From: an uncultured Bacilli bacterium
GTDB lineage: Bacteria; Bacillota_I; Bacilli_A; RF39; UBA660
Assembly (NCBI GenBank): GCA_947632275.1
Contig: CANROR010000001.1
Coordinates: 1 to 41,704 of the forward strand
Direction: 5' to 3'
Length of the DNA: 41,704 nt
How positions within the stretch are numbered: the stretch's first letter is position 1; each line of letters starts with the position of its first letter. Below the pieces are notes generated by a model that was not told where the DNA came from, ran no database searches, and saw only the letters and a program-made list of their open reading frames with translations. Of the stretch, positions 8,049-16,334 are shown one piece after another. Position numbers and translations under genes: made by a program.

Positions 8049-8471
8049 CTATTTTCCCTCCTTTCTCACAATTAATTTGACGCCATCGATAGCTTCAATA
8101 TAAACTTCATCATCAACTTTGATTGTTTCTTTGGCGATCGCGGACCATCTTTTACCATCAACTTTTACCTCCCCAATTTTATTCTTTTTTATTTCTTCGG
8201 TGCAAATTCCAATCATTCCGACAACTCGATCTAAATTGGTTTTTACATTCCGTGGTTTAAGATATTTTTTTATTAATGGTTTAGTAATTAACATTAAAAT
8301 AATTCCCAAGATAACAAAGATTCCCATTTCGAAAAAAGCATTATCATAAATAAAAGAAACGATTAAACTAACTAAACCACTCGCAATAAACCAAATAGAT
8401 ACTAAATTAGTTGTACTTATTTCTAAGATAGTTAAAAAGATAATCATTATTAACCAAAATTCCCAAGACAT
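8049..8471 (-). CDS. NfeD family membrane protein
   Basis: Partner of the adjacent SPFH protein. Short form (140 residues): three hydrophobic helices (about 4-22, 24-42 and 48-66) followed by an OB-fold domain (about 80-140) with VVGMIGICTEEI, GEVKVDGKRWSAIA and VDDEVYIEAIDGVKLIV, which is the usual NfeD C-terminal pattern. The ClpP-like protease domain of long NfeD proteins is absent. The stop codon and the SPFH start codon are contiguous, so the pair is tightly coupled. ATG preceded by AGGAAGTGAT. Confidence 0.88.
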   Translation of the reverse strand: MSWEFWLIMIIFLTILEISTTNLVSIWFIASGLVSLIVSFIYDNAFFEMGIFVILGIILMLITKPLIKKYLKPRNVKTNLDRVVGMIGICTEEIKKNKIGEVKVDGKRWSAIAKETIKVDDEVYIEAIDGVKLIVRKEGK

Positions 8472-8509
8472 TTCATCACTTCCTAATTAAATTATATTAC
8501 TTTTTCCCT

Positions 8510-8995
8510 TTACTTACTAGTTTTTTTAAATCTTAATCCTAAATAATCGATAAAGGCAAATATAAAGGTGAAAAAATATAAAAAACTAAATAAGAGCATT
8601 AAAGTTAAAACTAATTTTTTATGGATAAAATAACTGCCAATTAAAATTAAGGCTAAACTTAAAATAAAAACAAAGTACCACCAATTATTTTTAAAATTTA
8701 CCTTTTTAAGATTGATTTCTTCATATAATAAATTGACAAGTAAATAAAGCATAATACTAAAGAATAAATATATATCAACGGCCGAATTACCAAACCGCGA
8801 ATAAAGATAAAAAATTACAATTAAAAGGAGTTTATCAACTCGAATAATTTGCCAGATATTTTCTTTTAAATAACTACCATATGTTCCATCAATTTTAGCT
8901 TTTATATATAATTCTTTACCAATATTTAAAAAAATATAAATTAACCAAAGACAAAAACTGAAGATTAAAACAAGATTTTTAAGATTTATGGCCAT
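8510..8995 (-). CDS. Membrane protein of unknown function
   Basis: Unrecognised. The protein is about 161 residues long and almost entirely hydrophobic, with five likely transmembrane segments and a positively charged end (RFKKTSK). I chose ATG 8995, which overlaps the end of queH by 17 bases; an upstream in-frame start at 9031 would lengthen the overlap. No catalytic motif is visible. It sits in the murG-murB-ftsQ-queH run, 38 bases before nfeD, and is probably cotranscribed. Confidence 0.65.
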   Translation of the reverse strand: MAINLKNLVLIFSFCLWLIYIFLNIGKELYIKAKIDGTYGSYLKENIWQIIRVDKLLLIVIFYLYSRFGNSAVDIYLFFSIMLYLLVNLLYEEINLKKVNFKNNWWYFVFILSLALILIGSYFIHKKLVLTLMLLFSFLYFFTFIFAFIDYLGLRFKKTSK

Positions 8996-9578
8996 AATTA
9001 CACCCACAATAATTCTGCCGATACAAATCATATTCCCGGCTTAATTCAATACTTTTTTTATAACCATCTTCTTTTTTAAAATCACTGTATAAAAAAGGAA
9101 TACCTATTTCTTGTGCAATATTTTCCCCAATTTTGTTTATTACTTGACTATTCTTATGCGGACTAACGGTTAAGGTTGTGCCAAAATAATCAAAGCCCTT
9201 TTCTTTAGCTACTTGGGCACATTTTTTTAACCGTAAATTAAAACAAACACTGCATCTTTTGCCGCCTTCGATCTCATTTTCTAAACCAACTATCGCTTTT
9301 TCAAAAGCTTCATTATCATAATCGCAATCCAAAAAAGAAATTTTATTTTGGCCGGAGAAATTTTCTAAAAACTTTATTTGTTCTTGCTTTCGTTTTAGAT
9401 ATTCGGCTTCCGGTTCAATATTCGGATTGTAATAAAAAACAGTAATATCAAAAAATTTAGTTAAAAAACTAATACACGTAGTTGAACAAGGACCGCAGCA
9501 ACTATGTAATAATAATTTCGGGGTTCCTTTTAAATTAGCAATAATTTCTTTTAACTTATTGTGGTAATTCACCACCAT
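8979..9578 (-). CDS. queH: Epoxyqueuosine reductase QueH
   Basis: Catalyses the last step of queuosine synthesis, reducing epoxyqueuosine to queuosine in tRNA; it is the cobalamin-independent alternative to QueG. The DUF208 cysteine set is present: CCGPC near the N-terminus (C27-C28 and C31), CxxC in GGKRCSVCF, and the Tyr-x-Gln-x-Tyr-Cys-Gly-Cys motif at the end (YRQNYCGC). GTTLTVSPHKN is also typical. Length (about 199) is normal. ATG 9578 is preferred because GGAG lies 6 bases upstream; ATG 9590 is possible. It overlaps ftsQ. No other queuosine gene is in the window, so the cell may salvage queuine precursors or encode them elsewhere. Confidence 0.92.
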   Translation of the reverse strand: MVVNYHNKLKEIIANLKGTPKLLLHSCCGPCSTTCISFLTKFFDITVFYYNPNIEPEAEYLKRKQEQIKFLENFSGQNKISFLDCDYDNEAFEKAIVGLENEIEGGKRCSVCFNLRLKKCAQVAKEKGFDYFGTTLTVSPHKNSQVINKIGENIAQEIGIPFLYSDFKKEDGYKKSIELSREYDLYRQNYCGCNYGHKS

Positions 9579-10335
9579 TTGTTTCTCCATTGACTTCGGC
9601 CTCTTTTTCTTTTTCTGCTCTTATTTTATCATAAGTTTTAAAAAGTGCACCATTAAAATTACTATCTAAGTACATTACGCCTTTCGAATTGTCGGTCAAC
9701 GTCGCAATAAATTCTTTATAATTATTTAATTTTTCTAAATTAACAATATTAATATAAACCATATTACCGTCATTCATTTTAAGTAAAAATCGGCCATCAT
9801 CAATCGTAATATTATCTTTGATATCCGGATCATACTCTATTTCACTTATCATATTAATAATAGCCGTATCAATTTTATTTAAAGATTTAACAAAAGACTT
9901 TAAAGTTTTACTAGCCACATAATTAATTAAAGTTGGCACCCCATAGATAGGACTATCTCCGGCGATTTCTTCACCATTACCTAAAACATATTTATTATTA
10001 TTGCTATTTAAAAATAAAACTTTTTCTTCAGTTACGACAATTTTAACTTTACCCAACAGACTTTTCGTAATTTTAACATCACTTATATAATCTAAAGTTT
10101 TAATTTTTTTCTTAATTTTGCCTTTATTTACTTGCCACAAGGAATCATTTACTTTTAAGTTAGTTGCTTTTAAAATATCTTTATCTTTGGTTAAAATATT
10201 ACCTTCAATAATTATATTTTTAATGGGCATTTTATAAATGGCAAAAGCCCCCATGATAATTAAATAGGCACCTAATAAAACAATAATTAAACCTTTAATT
10301 GATAATTTTCTTTTTACAACCGTTTTTGTTTCCAT
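9556..10335 (-). CDS. divIB: Cell division protein FtsQ/DivIB
   Basis: Bitopic divisome protein that bridges early and late division proteins. A short basic cytoplasmic segment (KRKLSIKG) leads to one transmembrane helix (about 12-32) and the POTRA domain (about 34-103: IKNIIIEGN, LTKDKDILKATNL, LDYISDVKITKSLLGKVKIVVTE), then the FtsQ beta domain with PTLINYV and the conserved YLDSNFNG near the end. The tail is Glu/Gly-rich. ATG has GGTGAT upstream and lies 4 bases after the murB stop. Order murG-murB-divIB is the standard division-cell wall arrangement. Confidence 0.9.
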   Translation of the reverse strand: METKTVVKRKLSIKGLIIVLLGAYLIIMGAFAIYKMPIKNIIIEGNILTKDKDILKATNLKVNDSLWQVNKGKIKKKIKTLDYISDVKITKSLLGKVKIVVTEEKVLFLNSNNNKYVLGNGEEIAGDSPIYGVPTLINYVASKTLKSFVKSLNKIDTAIINMISEIEYDPDIKDNITIDDGRFLLKMNDGNMVYINIVNLEKLNNYKEFIATLTDNSKGVMYLDSNFNGALFKTYDKIRAEKEKEAEVNGETNGGELPQ

Positions 10336-10339
10336 ATCA

Positions 10340-11224
10340 TCACCATTTGATAATTTCTTGTTCTAATTCTAAATCTATTCCTTTTTCTTCTTTTACTTTG
10401 TTTTTAATTACATTAATTAAATTAATTATATCAGTACTGGTCGCATCTTGATAGTTAATAATAAAATTGGCATGTTTTTCACTTACCTTGGCACCACCAA
10501 TAGTATAGCCTTTTAAGCCACATTCTTCAATTAACTTTCCCGCGACCAAACCAGTCGGATTTTTAAAAACAGAACCGGCACTCCGATATTCCAAAGGTTG
10601 ACTTGCCCTTCTTTTAGCTAAATTCTCATTTATTTCCAATTGGGCGGCTTCGGCATCCCCTTTAATAAGCTTAAGGGTTGCTTTAATTAGGATATCATGG
10701 TTTTCCTTTAAAGAAGTATACCGATAAGAATATTTTAAATTTTCTTTTTTGATAGTTTTAATTTGACCAGTTTCATCTAAAATAGTAATATCAATCACAT
10801 ATTCCATAATCTCCTGATTATAACAACCGGCATTGCCACGAATCGAAGCCCCAATTAAACCGGGAATGCCATGTAAAAAAGCTAAATTGGTATAACTTTG
10901 GGCTAAACATTTATTTACTAAAAGGGCATTGGGGCATCCCGCTTCCACTTCGACCATGTCATCATGAAAAACCATATTTTTTAAAGAATCAAGGACAATA
11001 ATTACACCCTTAAAATCTTCGTCGGGTAAAATAACATTCGATCCCCGGCCTAAAATAAAATAAGGAACCTCTTGCGTTTTTAAAAACTTAATTAAATTAA
11101 CTAAATCGTCGACCGTAAAAGGTTTAATTAAATATTGGGCCTGACCGCCAATACCATAAGTATTATATTTTTTTAAGTCAACATTTTCATAAATATCCCC
11201 AAAGGCTTTTAACTCCGTATTCAT
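10340..11224 (-). CDS. murB: UDP-N-acetylenolpyruvoylglucosamine reductase
   Basis: FAD- and NADPH-dependent enzyme that forms UDP-MurNAc. FAD-binding motifs YNTYGIGGQAQYL, LGRGSNVILPDEDFKGVII and IPGLIGASIRGNAGCYNQEI are present, as is the catalytic segment YRSAGSVFKNP with its serine, and the C-terminal block KVSEKHANFIIN. It lacks the extra loop of E. coli-type enzymes (294 residues), as in Bacillus. The start overlaps the murG stop as ATGA. Confidence 0.95.
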   Translation of the reverse strand: MNTELKAFGDIYENVDLKKYNTYGIGGQAQYLIKPFTVDDLVNLIKFLKTQEVPYFILGRGSNVILPDEDFKGVIIVLDSLKNMVFHDDMVEVEAGCPNALLVNKCLAQSYTNLAFLHGIPGLIGASIRGNAGCYNQEIMEYVIDITILDETGQIKTIKKENLKYSYRYTSLKENHDILIKATLKLIKGDAEAAQLEINENLAKRRASQPLEYRSAGSVFKNPTGLVAGKLIEECGLKGYTIGGAKVSEKHANFIINYQDATSTDIINLINVIKNKVKEEKGIDLELEQEIIKW

Positions 11225-12303
11225 TTTAAAATTTCCTTTATTTCTTGATATATGGTATCACTCGCCGGTTTCACGGCAATCTTTTTTAGTTTTTCGACCA
11301 TTGCCGTATATTTTTCTTCATTATTAATGAGTTCATTAATCGTAATTTGTAAGATATCCGCTTTTAAATTTTTTTCTTCAATTAATTCGGCAACTCCTAA
11401 ATTAACTAAATCTAAAGCATTATAGTATTGATGATTATTAGCTACATACGGACTCGGAATTAAAATGCTCGGAACATTTAAAGCTAAAAGTTCACTGATG
11501 GTTGAAGCCCCTGCCCGCGTAATAATTAAATAAGCATCTTTCATTAAAGCACTTAAATTATCCATATAAGGTACAACTTTAACATTGGCCGGGAAATTTG
11601 TATCTTTAACAAAATCGGCATATAAATTTTTGCCCGCGATATACAAAACTTCATAATCCTCTTCATCAATTAAATTTAAAAAAGGTTTAAATTTTTCATT
11701 TAAAGTTTTACTGCCCAAAGAACCGGCCACAATAATAATTAATTTTTTATTTGGTTTAAAACCCAAGCTTTCTTTTTTTATTTTTTCTAAATTAATAGCG
11801 CCATCGCCACAAGGATTGCCCGTATAAATTACTTTTTTGGCCTTAGGAAAACTATTTAGAGTACTTTCCGAAGATACACAAATTAAGTCAATATTTTTAC
11901 TTAACCAAATATTCGATTTGCCCGGGATACTATTTTGTTCATGTAAAACCGTCTTTATGCCTAATTTTTTGGCCGCTTTTATAACGGGATAAGTCACATA
12001 TCCTCCGACGCCAATTACCACATCCGGTTTAAAATCTTGCATAATATTTAAACATTTTTGATAAGCTTTTTTTATTAAAAGGGCATTTTTTAAATCTTGG
12101 ATAATTTTCGTTTTACTAAAACCATATATTTCTAAAGCTTCATACTTATAGCCCATCTTCGGAACAATATCTTTTTCCATCCGATTATGGGTTCCAATAT
12201 ATAAAACTTCTAAATCTTTTTCTTGTTCTTGAAACTTTTTGATGATTGCTAAAGCTGGATAAATATGGCCACCGGTGCCACCCGCGGAAACAATAATTCT
12301 CAT
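11221..12303 (-). CDS. murG: Lipid II synthase MurG (GT28)
   Basis: Transfers GlcNAc from UDP-GlcNAc to lipid I on the inner membrane face, producing lipid II for PonA and other polymerases. The N-terminal loop SAGGTGGHIYPALAI, the middle GVGGYVTYPV and HEQNSIPGKSN blocks and the C-terminal donor-site RAGASTISELLALNVPSILIPSP are all intact. ATG 12303 has AGGTGAT upstream; the in-frame GTG at 12312 overlaps that Shine-Dalgarno. It appears to be the first gene of the minus-strand run that continues to the SPFH gene. Confidence 0.95.
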   Translation of the reverse strand: MRIIVSAGGTGGHIYPALAIIKKFQEQEKDLEVLYIGTHNRMEKDIVPKMGYKYEALEIYGFSKTKIIQDLKNALLIKKAYQKCLNIMQDFKPDVVIGVGGYVTYPVIKAAKKLGIKTVLHEQNSIPGKSNIWLSKNIDLICVSSESTLNSFPKAKKVIYTGNPCGDGAINLEKIKKESLGFKPNKKLIIIVAGSLGSKTLNEKFKPFLNLIDEEDYEVLYIAGKNLYADFVKDTNFPANVKVVPYMDNLSALMKDAYLIITRAGASTISELLALNVPSILIPSPYVANNHQYYNALDLVNLGVAELIEEKNLKADILQITINELINNEEKYTAMVEKLKKIAVKPASDTIYQEIKEILK

Positions 12304-12320
12304 GATAATCACCTATTTTA

Positions 12321-12326
12321 ATTATA
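12321..12326 (-). promoter_or_regulatory. Probable -10 box for the murG operon
   Basis: TATAAT on the minus strand lies 17 bases before the murG start codon. The -35 region is TATTAT-like at about 17 bases and poor. It is the only good -10 hexamer close to murG. Confidence 0.45.
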
Positions 12327-12456
12327 CACTAAATAAAGACTAAATAATAATAGAAATTAACTTTTTGACATCTCTTGTCGGTTTGTTTTGGAAACAAAAA
12401 AATTTTTTGTCAACTTTTGCCGAATGATATTTATTTAAATTTTATTATTATAATTT

Positions 12457-12462
12457 TATAAT
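12457..12462 (+). promoter_or_regulatory. Candidate -10 box for the toxin mRNA
   Basis: Two TATAAT hexamers occur on the plus strand, at 12449-12454 and 12457-12462. The second would start RNA near 12469, just before the GTTACCAGT leader element. No good -35 is present, but the upstream DNA is very AT-rich. Confidence 0.35.
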
Positions 12463-12525
12463 AAATAACCGTTACCAGTTTTATGGCAAGTGCTTACTAT
12501 CTTTCTTTAAAGGGGGTTTTGGTCT

Positions 12526-12642
12526 TTGAACTTAAAACTTTTAATAAAGGCGGTGGTTTTAATGGATGAAGTTTTTCTTAAGTTAATTATCTTGATCATA
12601 ATCTTAGAATTATGTCAAAATAAAAGCGCTCACCATAAGTAG
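12526..12642 (+). CDS. Putative type I toxin, short hydrophobic peptide
   Basis: Short reading frame encoding a membrane-type peptide. From TTG 12526 it has 38 codons and AAAGGGGG 9 bases upstream; from ATG 12562 it has 26 codons and a second purine-rich GGCGGTGG 5 bases upstream. The shorter form reads MDEVFLKLIILIIILELCQ and then ends in the charged NKSAHHK. One hydrophobic helix with a charged end is the pattern of Fst/TxpA/BsrG-type toxins, which insert in the membrane. Its last codons lie inside the terminator hairpin of an antisense RNA. The leader element GTTACCAGT (12471-12479) is exactly complementary to ACTGGTAAC (12673-12681) past the stop, allowing mRNA end-to-end folding. Family identity is inference from layout; I recognise no named homologue. 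Confidence 0.5.
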   Translation: MNLKLLIKAVVLMDEVFLKLIILIIILELCQNKSAHHK

Positions 12643-12687
12643 GGAGCACTTACCCAATAGTAGGTGCTACCTACTGGTAACACTTAC
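12616..12687 (-). ncRNA. Putative antisense antitoxin RNA (about 70 nt)
   Basis: A consensus promoter predicts an RNA starting near 12687 on the minus strand and ending at a rho-independent terminator at about 12616. The RNA would fold into a 7-bp hairpin with a 3-base loop (12659-12675, AGTAGGT/ACCTACT) followed by the terminator stem. It would be fully complementary to the last eight codons and 3' end of the opposing toxin mRNA. It also carries GTTACCAG and AAGTGCT, both of which recur in the toxin leader. Size, convergent layout and shared terminator resemble Fst RNA II. Expression is not shown. Confidence 0.5.
12618..12652 (-). terminator. Terminator of the antisense RNA, and possibly of the polysaccharide operon
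   Basis: On the minus strand AAGTGCTC pairs with GAGCGCTT (one G-U pair) and is followed by TTATTTT. On the plus strand the same stem has a C-A mismatch, so it is stronger in the minus direction. No other terminator lies between it and the polymerase gene. Confidence 0.6.
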
Positions 12688-12693
12688 ATTTTG

Positions 12694-12722
12694 ATTATAA
12701 CTAATAAATTTAACTTTGACAA
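12694..12722 (-). promoter_or_regulatory. Sigma-A promoter of the antisense RNA
   Basis: TTGTCA (12722-12717) and TATAAT (12699-12694) are separated by exactly 17 bases on the minus strand. It starts 10 bases after the stop codon of the polysaccharide polymerase gene and has no protein gene downstream in that direction before murG, over 300 bases away. Confidence 0.75.
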
Positions 12723-12732
12723 GTTTTATATT

Positions 12733-14226
12733 TTAATTTTTCTTTTTTCTATTCTTAACATCTTTACTAGTTAGATAAGCAATCATAATTGCATAAATAA
12801 TTAAAGCACTAAAAGTATATTGTTTACTATGGAAAATGCTTTCAATAAAGCCTGAGAAAAGGAAAGCATATAATAGCATAAAACATGTAAATATTTCCCA
12901 TTTTTTATTATTACTTTTAAAAGGATATAGCATCGAGATTATCGTTAGGATAGTTAAAAGAGTTCCTACATAACCCACTTCCGCGGTCAGGTGAATATAC
13001 CCATTATGGGGATATAGAAAATCATTCCGTAATTTATAAACCGAATCATCTTTTAAGTAATCCCGAAAGTTTTGATTAGTGTATAAATAACTATAATTGC
13101 CTACCCCGATTCCAAAGATAGGATGTTCTTTAATTAATTGTTTTCCCATCGCCTTATATTGTTCGCGAACAAAAATTGATTGATTATCTTCAACAGGCTT
13201 GTTATCTTCTGCCGTTGGCGCATCAATCGGCACATCTATTGCTTCTTCATCGGTAGCATCAATATTTTCATCTTGATTTTCTAAAGAAGGACTTTGCATA
13301 TCTTCGCTTTCAATAATTTCTTTTTCATCTGCCTTAAATAAAACATAAAATTTAGTTAAATAGGGATTTAAAGCTACTAAATCAATTTGGTATTTTTCAG
13401 GGGTTTTAATTACGCTATAAACATAATCAAGCGAAGCTTGCATCGCATAATTAGCGCCAGGAATTAAAAGCATTGCTAAAAGAGTTAGAAGAATAGTTAC
13501 CATTGGTAAAACTTTTTTTTGCAAAACCATAACTAAAAAGTAGATACCTAAAAGACTAAAATAAATTAAAATACCACTTCGCGAAAAAGTTAAAATCATG
13601 GCAATACCACTTAAAAAGATTAATAAATTAGCCCAGGACTTTTTTTGGCTTTTCAAAATAAGATAAAAAATAATGGGTACAACAATTAAGACATATTTAT
13701 CATATAAAGTGGCAATATAAAAAGTCGAATTAATCCGCCCTAAAATGCCGGGATATAAATAATTACTATAAGTTACTAAATTAACCCCCGAGAAATATTG
13801 GATAACCCCTAAAAAGGCGGTTACCACAAAAGAAGCTAAAAACACTTTGATTAATTTTTCTTTCAGTAATTCAGTCATATTTAAATTAATTATAATATTT
13901 AAAATTAAAAATAAAGCCCCAAAATTAACTAAACCTTTGATGTTAGCCATATTAAAATGAATACCAAAAATAATGGTTAAACCAAACCATATTAAAGTAA
14001 TTCCGGACAAAACCAAAGGAACCTTTTTTATATTAGACCATTTATAATTTTCGATATTATTTATAAATAAAATAATACTACTAACTCCCGCGATAAAAAT
14101 AATATAATAATTCATAAAATTATCAATGGTGTCTTTATTTATTAAAAAATTTAAGCCTCCAAGACAAACGATAGTTGCTATTAAAAAACTTAAAGTATAT
14201 AAATTTATTTTTTCTTTCTTTTCCAT
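12733..14226 (-). CDS. O-antigen ligase/Wzy-type polysaccharide polymerase
   Basis: Integral membrane protein that polymerises or ligates lipid-linked oligosaccharide outside the membrane. Many hydrophobic helices (about twelve) flank the Wzy_C-type loop: HPIFGIGVGNYSYL, then PHNGYIHLTAEVGYVGTLL, whose His-Asn is characteristic. An unusual acidic insertion of about 55 residues (about 285-340, Asp/Glu/Pro-rich) precedes this motif in the extracytoplasmic loop. ATG has AGAGG upstream. It is the last gene of the cluster. In a Gram-positive-type cell with a flippase in the same operon, the polymerase role is more likely than ligase, but sequence alone does not separate them. Confidence 0.85.
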   Translation of the reverse strand: MEKKEKINLYTLSFLIATIVCLGGLNFLINKDTIDNFMNYYIIFIAGVSSIILFINNIENYKWSNIKKVPLVLSGITLIWFGLTIIFGIHFNMANIKGLVNFGALFLILNIIINLNMTELLKEKLIKVFLASFVVTAFLGVIQYFSGVNLVTYSNYLYPGILGRINSTFYIATLYDKYVLIVVPIIFYLILKSQKKSWANLLIFLSGIAMILTFSRSGILIYFSLLGIYFLVMVLQKKVLPMVTILLTLLAMLLIPGANYAMQASLDYVYSVIKTPEKYQIDLVALNPYLTKFYVLFKADEKEIIESEDMQSPSLENQDENIDATDEEAIDVPIDAPTAEDNKPVEDNQSIFVREQYKAMGKQLIKEHPIFGIGVGNYSYLYTNQNFRDYLKDDSVYKLRNDFLYPHNGYIHLTAEVGYVGTLLTILTIISMLYPFKSNNKKWEIFTCFMLLYAFLFSGFIESIFHSKQYTFSALIIYAIMIAYLTSKDVKNRKKKN

Positions 14227-14235
14227 TTTGTACCT

Positions 14236-15192
14236 CTATTTTATTTTCTTTAACCAATAGATTAGTTGAGATGGAAATTTTAAGGTTATCCAGGTCACTA
14301 ATCTATTTTTAAATGATTCTTGTTTTAAATATGTATTATGTTTTAAATCAGAAAATTTACTTAAAACATTTTTTCTTAATTTAGGAATATTTTTTAATCC
14401 TTCCTTATAGTGAGCAAAAAGAATAACGTTACTTCGTAAAATTCCTTTTATATAAATAAATTCTAATTCGGCATGATATTTTTTTAACAAATTTTGCTTT
14501 TGAAATTCCTCATAGATATAATCAGAAATGGGAAAAATATCTTCGTACTTCTTTTTATATTCTTTAGTTCTTATCGTTGATGTATTATTCGTTACATTAT
14601 AAAAATACCATGGTTCATTAAAATAATAAGGATTTTTTGCTTGGGCCGCAAGCAAAGGTATCACGGCAATATCTTCAAAAATTTTTCCTTCATAAAAGGC
14701 AAAATTAGTTTTTAAGATTAATTCATGAGCAATTAGTTTTCCCCAGGGAGCAAAATTGGCTAAAAGCGCATTTTTCTTTTCATCTTTAGTATAAAAATTA
14801 GATTCGATAAAATCACCATTAGCTTCATGCCGATAAAAATCGCAATAAACATAGTCACTATTTTTTGCAATCGCTTTTTGATATAATGTATAAATTGCAT
14901 CTTTTTTAATAAAATCATCAATATCAATAAACATGATATATTGCCCCTTCGCTTTTTTTAACGCTTTATTGCGCGCCACCGCTTGGCCCGCATTTTTTTG
15001 ATTGATAATTTTAATTTGCGAATATTTTAAAGCTAGTTCATGCATTATTTTAAGGGTATGATCCGTACTCCCATCATTAATTAAAAATACTTCAATTTCC
15101 TTTTTTAATTTATCTTGACAAATAAGATCCAAACTGCGTTTTAAATATTTCTCAGCATTAAAACACGGAATTATAACACTGACCTTAATCAT
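14236..15192 (-). CDS. Family 2 glycosyltransferase
   Basis: Cytoplasmic inverting sugar transferase that extends the lipid-linked repeat unit. GT-A features: VSVIIPCFNAEKYLKRSL at the N-terminus, LINDGSTD (nucleotide site), NAGQAVARNKAL, the metal-binding DIDD in IMFIDIDDF, and a downstream FEDIAVIPLL acidic motif equivalent to the catalytic ED. The start is ATG 15192, overlapping the previous stop as ATGA with AAGGA upstream; an ATG at 15210 would be less well placed. Sugar specificity cannot be read from the sequence. Confidence 0.88.
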   Translation of the reverse strand: MIKVSVIIPCFNAEKYLKRSLDLICQDKLKKEIEVFLINDGSTDHTLKIMHELALKYSQIKIINQKNAGQAVARNKALKKAKGQYIMFIDIDDFIKKDAIYTLYQKAIAKNSDYVYCDFYRHEANGDFIESNFYTKDEKKNALLANFAPWGKLIAHELILKTNFAFYEGKIFEDIAVIPLLAAQAKNPYYFNEPWYFYNVTNNTSTIRTKEYKKKYEDIFPISDYIYEEFQKQNLLKKYHAELEFIYIKGILRSNVILFAHYKEGLKNIPKLRKNVLSKFSDLKHNTYLKQESFKNRLVTWITLKFPSQLIYWLKKIK

Positions 15193-16307
15193 TTGAGAAT
15201 TTCCTTCCATTTATTAATAATATTTTCCGTCGTATATTTACTACTTTCTGTATAAGCTTTTTTACTCATATCTTCTAAAAGTTTTTGATCCTTAAGTAAA
15301 GCTTTAATCTTATTAGCCATTTCTTTTATATCGCGGTCTTTAATTAAATAACCGGTTTTCCCTTCTTTTACTAATTCGCGCGGACCAGATAAAACATCGA
15401 AAGAAATGACCGGCAATCCACAGGCATAAGCTTCTAAAATAACCATGGGAAAGCATTCTTTTTGACTCGTTAAACAGTAGATACTTGCTTTTTGCATATA
15501 TTCTTCCACTTCTCGCGGACTAACAAAGCCCGGCATCGCAACCTTTTTTTCTAAACCATATTCTTTAACTTTGGCCTTAATAACTTCTTTTTGAATGCCA
15601 TCACCTAATAAATAGAGCTTGATATTATCCGTTTTTAATTCCTTCATTACTTCCATTAAACTTAAAAAATCTTTAACTTTATCAAAACGTCCTGCGGCGA
15701 CAATACTTTTCGGAAAACTTTTGCGCGTATATTTAGGCCGATTTTCTAAAATGTTGGGAATTCTTACAATTTTTACCTTGGTATTTTGAAAATATTTTTG
15801 ATAAGTTTCTTCATGCCATTTACTTATAACTACCACATAATCTAAATTGCGAAAGTCGCAACTTATTTTGTGAAAGTATTCTTCATTATCAATAAAATTA
15901 TGTTCTTGGGTTAATTTTAATTTAACATTTTGACCATATTTACTAAGTAGCTTTCCATATTCCGTCCGCGTTGAAAAATAAATATCAGCATCATTAAGTA
16001 ATATTTCTTTTTTGATTAATTTCTTTTTTAAATACAAAATTTTTAAAGATTTTAAACCAATTAAAAAAGTTTGCCAAAATTTATGTTCCCGATATTTTTG
16101 CCAAAAGATATTTCGGGTTGGCACTTCTTTCGTTAAATATTTTACTTTAACTCTGGGATCAATTTGGTAGGGAATAACTTCAGGATAATGATAAAAAACG
16201 GCCAATTCGACATCATAAAAATTGGCTAACGCATTTGCCATCAAGATTGTTTGTTTTTCGGCTCCCCCATAGTTTAAATGGAGCATTAATATTTTAATCT
16301 TGGCCAT
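15189..16307 (-). CDS. Family 4 glycosyltransferase
   Basis: GT-B retaining glycosyltransferase. The N-terminal LHLNYGGAEKQTILMANALA is a typical acceptor-side Gly-Gly-Ala-Glu motif. The C-terminal half has VAAGRFDKVKD, LLGDGIQKE, MPGFVSPREVEEYM and the EX7E motif in ECFPMVILEAYACGLPVISFDV. Residue count (372) is typical. The ATG has GAGGGAAAG upstream and lies 27 bases after the previous gene. Confidence 0.9.
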   Translation of the reverse strand: MAKIKILMLHLNYGGAEKQTILMANALANFYDVELAVFYHYPEVIPYQIDPRVKVKYLTKEVPTRNIFWQKYREHKFWQTFLIGLKSLKILYLKKKLIKKEILLNDADIYFSTRTEYGKLLSKYGQNVKLKLTQEHNFIDNEEYFHKISCDFRNLDYVVVISKWHEETYQKYFQNTKVKIVRIPNILENRPKYTRKSFPKSIVAAGRFDKVKDFLSLMEVMKELKTDNIKLYLLGDGIQKEVIKAKVKEYGLEKKVAMPGFVSPREVEEYMQKASIYCLTSQKECFPMVILEAYACGLPVISFDVLSGPRELVKEGKTGYLIKDRDIKEMANKIKALLKDQKLLEDMSKKAYTESSKYTTENIINKWKEILK

Positions 16308-16334
16308 TTTTCTTTCCCTCCCTACTTTAAATAT

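Larger units (their letters stand above)
12313..12732. other. 420-base gap between murG and the polysaccharide operon
   Basis: The gap holds the murG promoter region, an AT-rich stretch, and the putative type I toxin-antitoxin locus described in separate entries. It also has inverted repeats of unclear role: TTTGTTT/AAACAAA (12382-12398, 3-base loop) and TTGACA/TGTCAA (12365-12370 with 12408-12413). Confidence 0.7.

Noticed and set aside
12382..12398. TTTGTTT/AAACAAA inverted repeat as a terminator
   Set aside because: No adjacent T-run in either direction directly after the stem; AT-rich and possibly chance.
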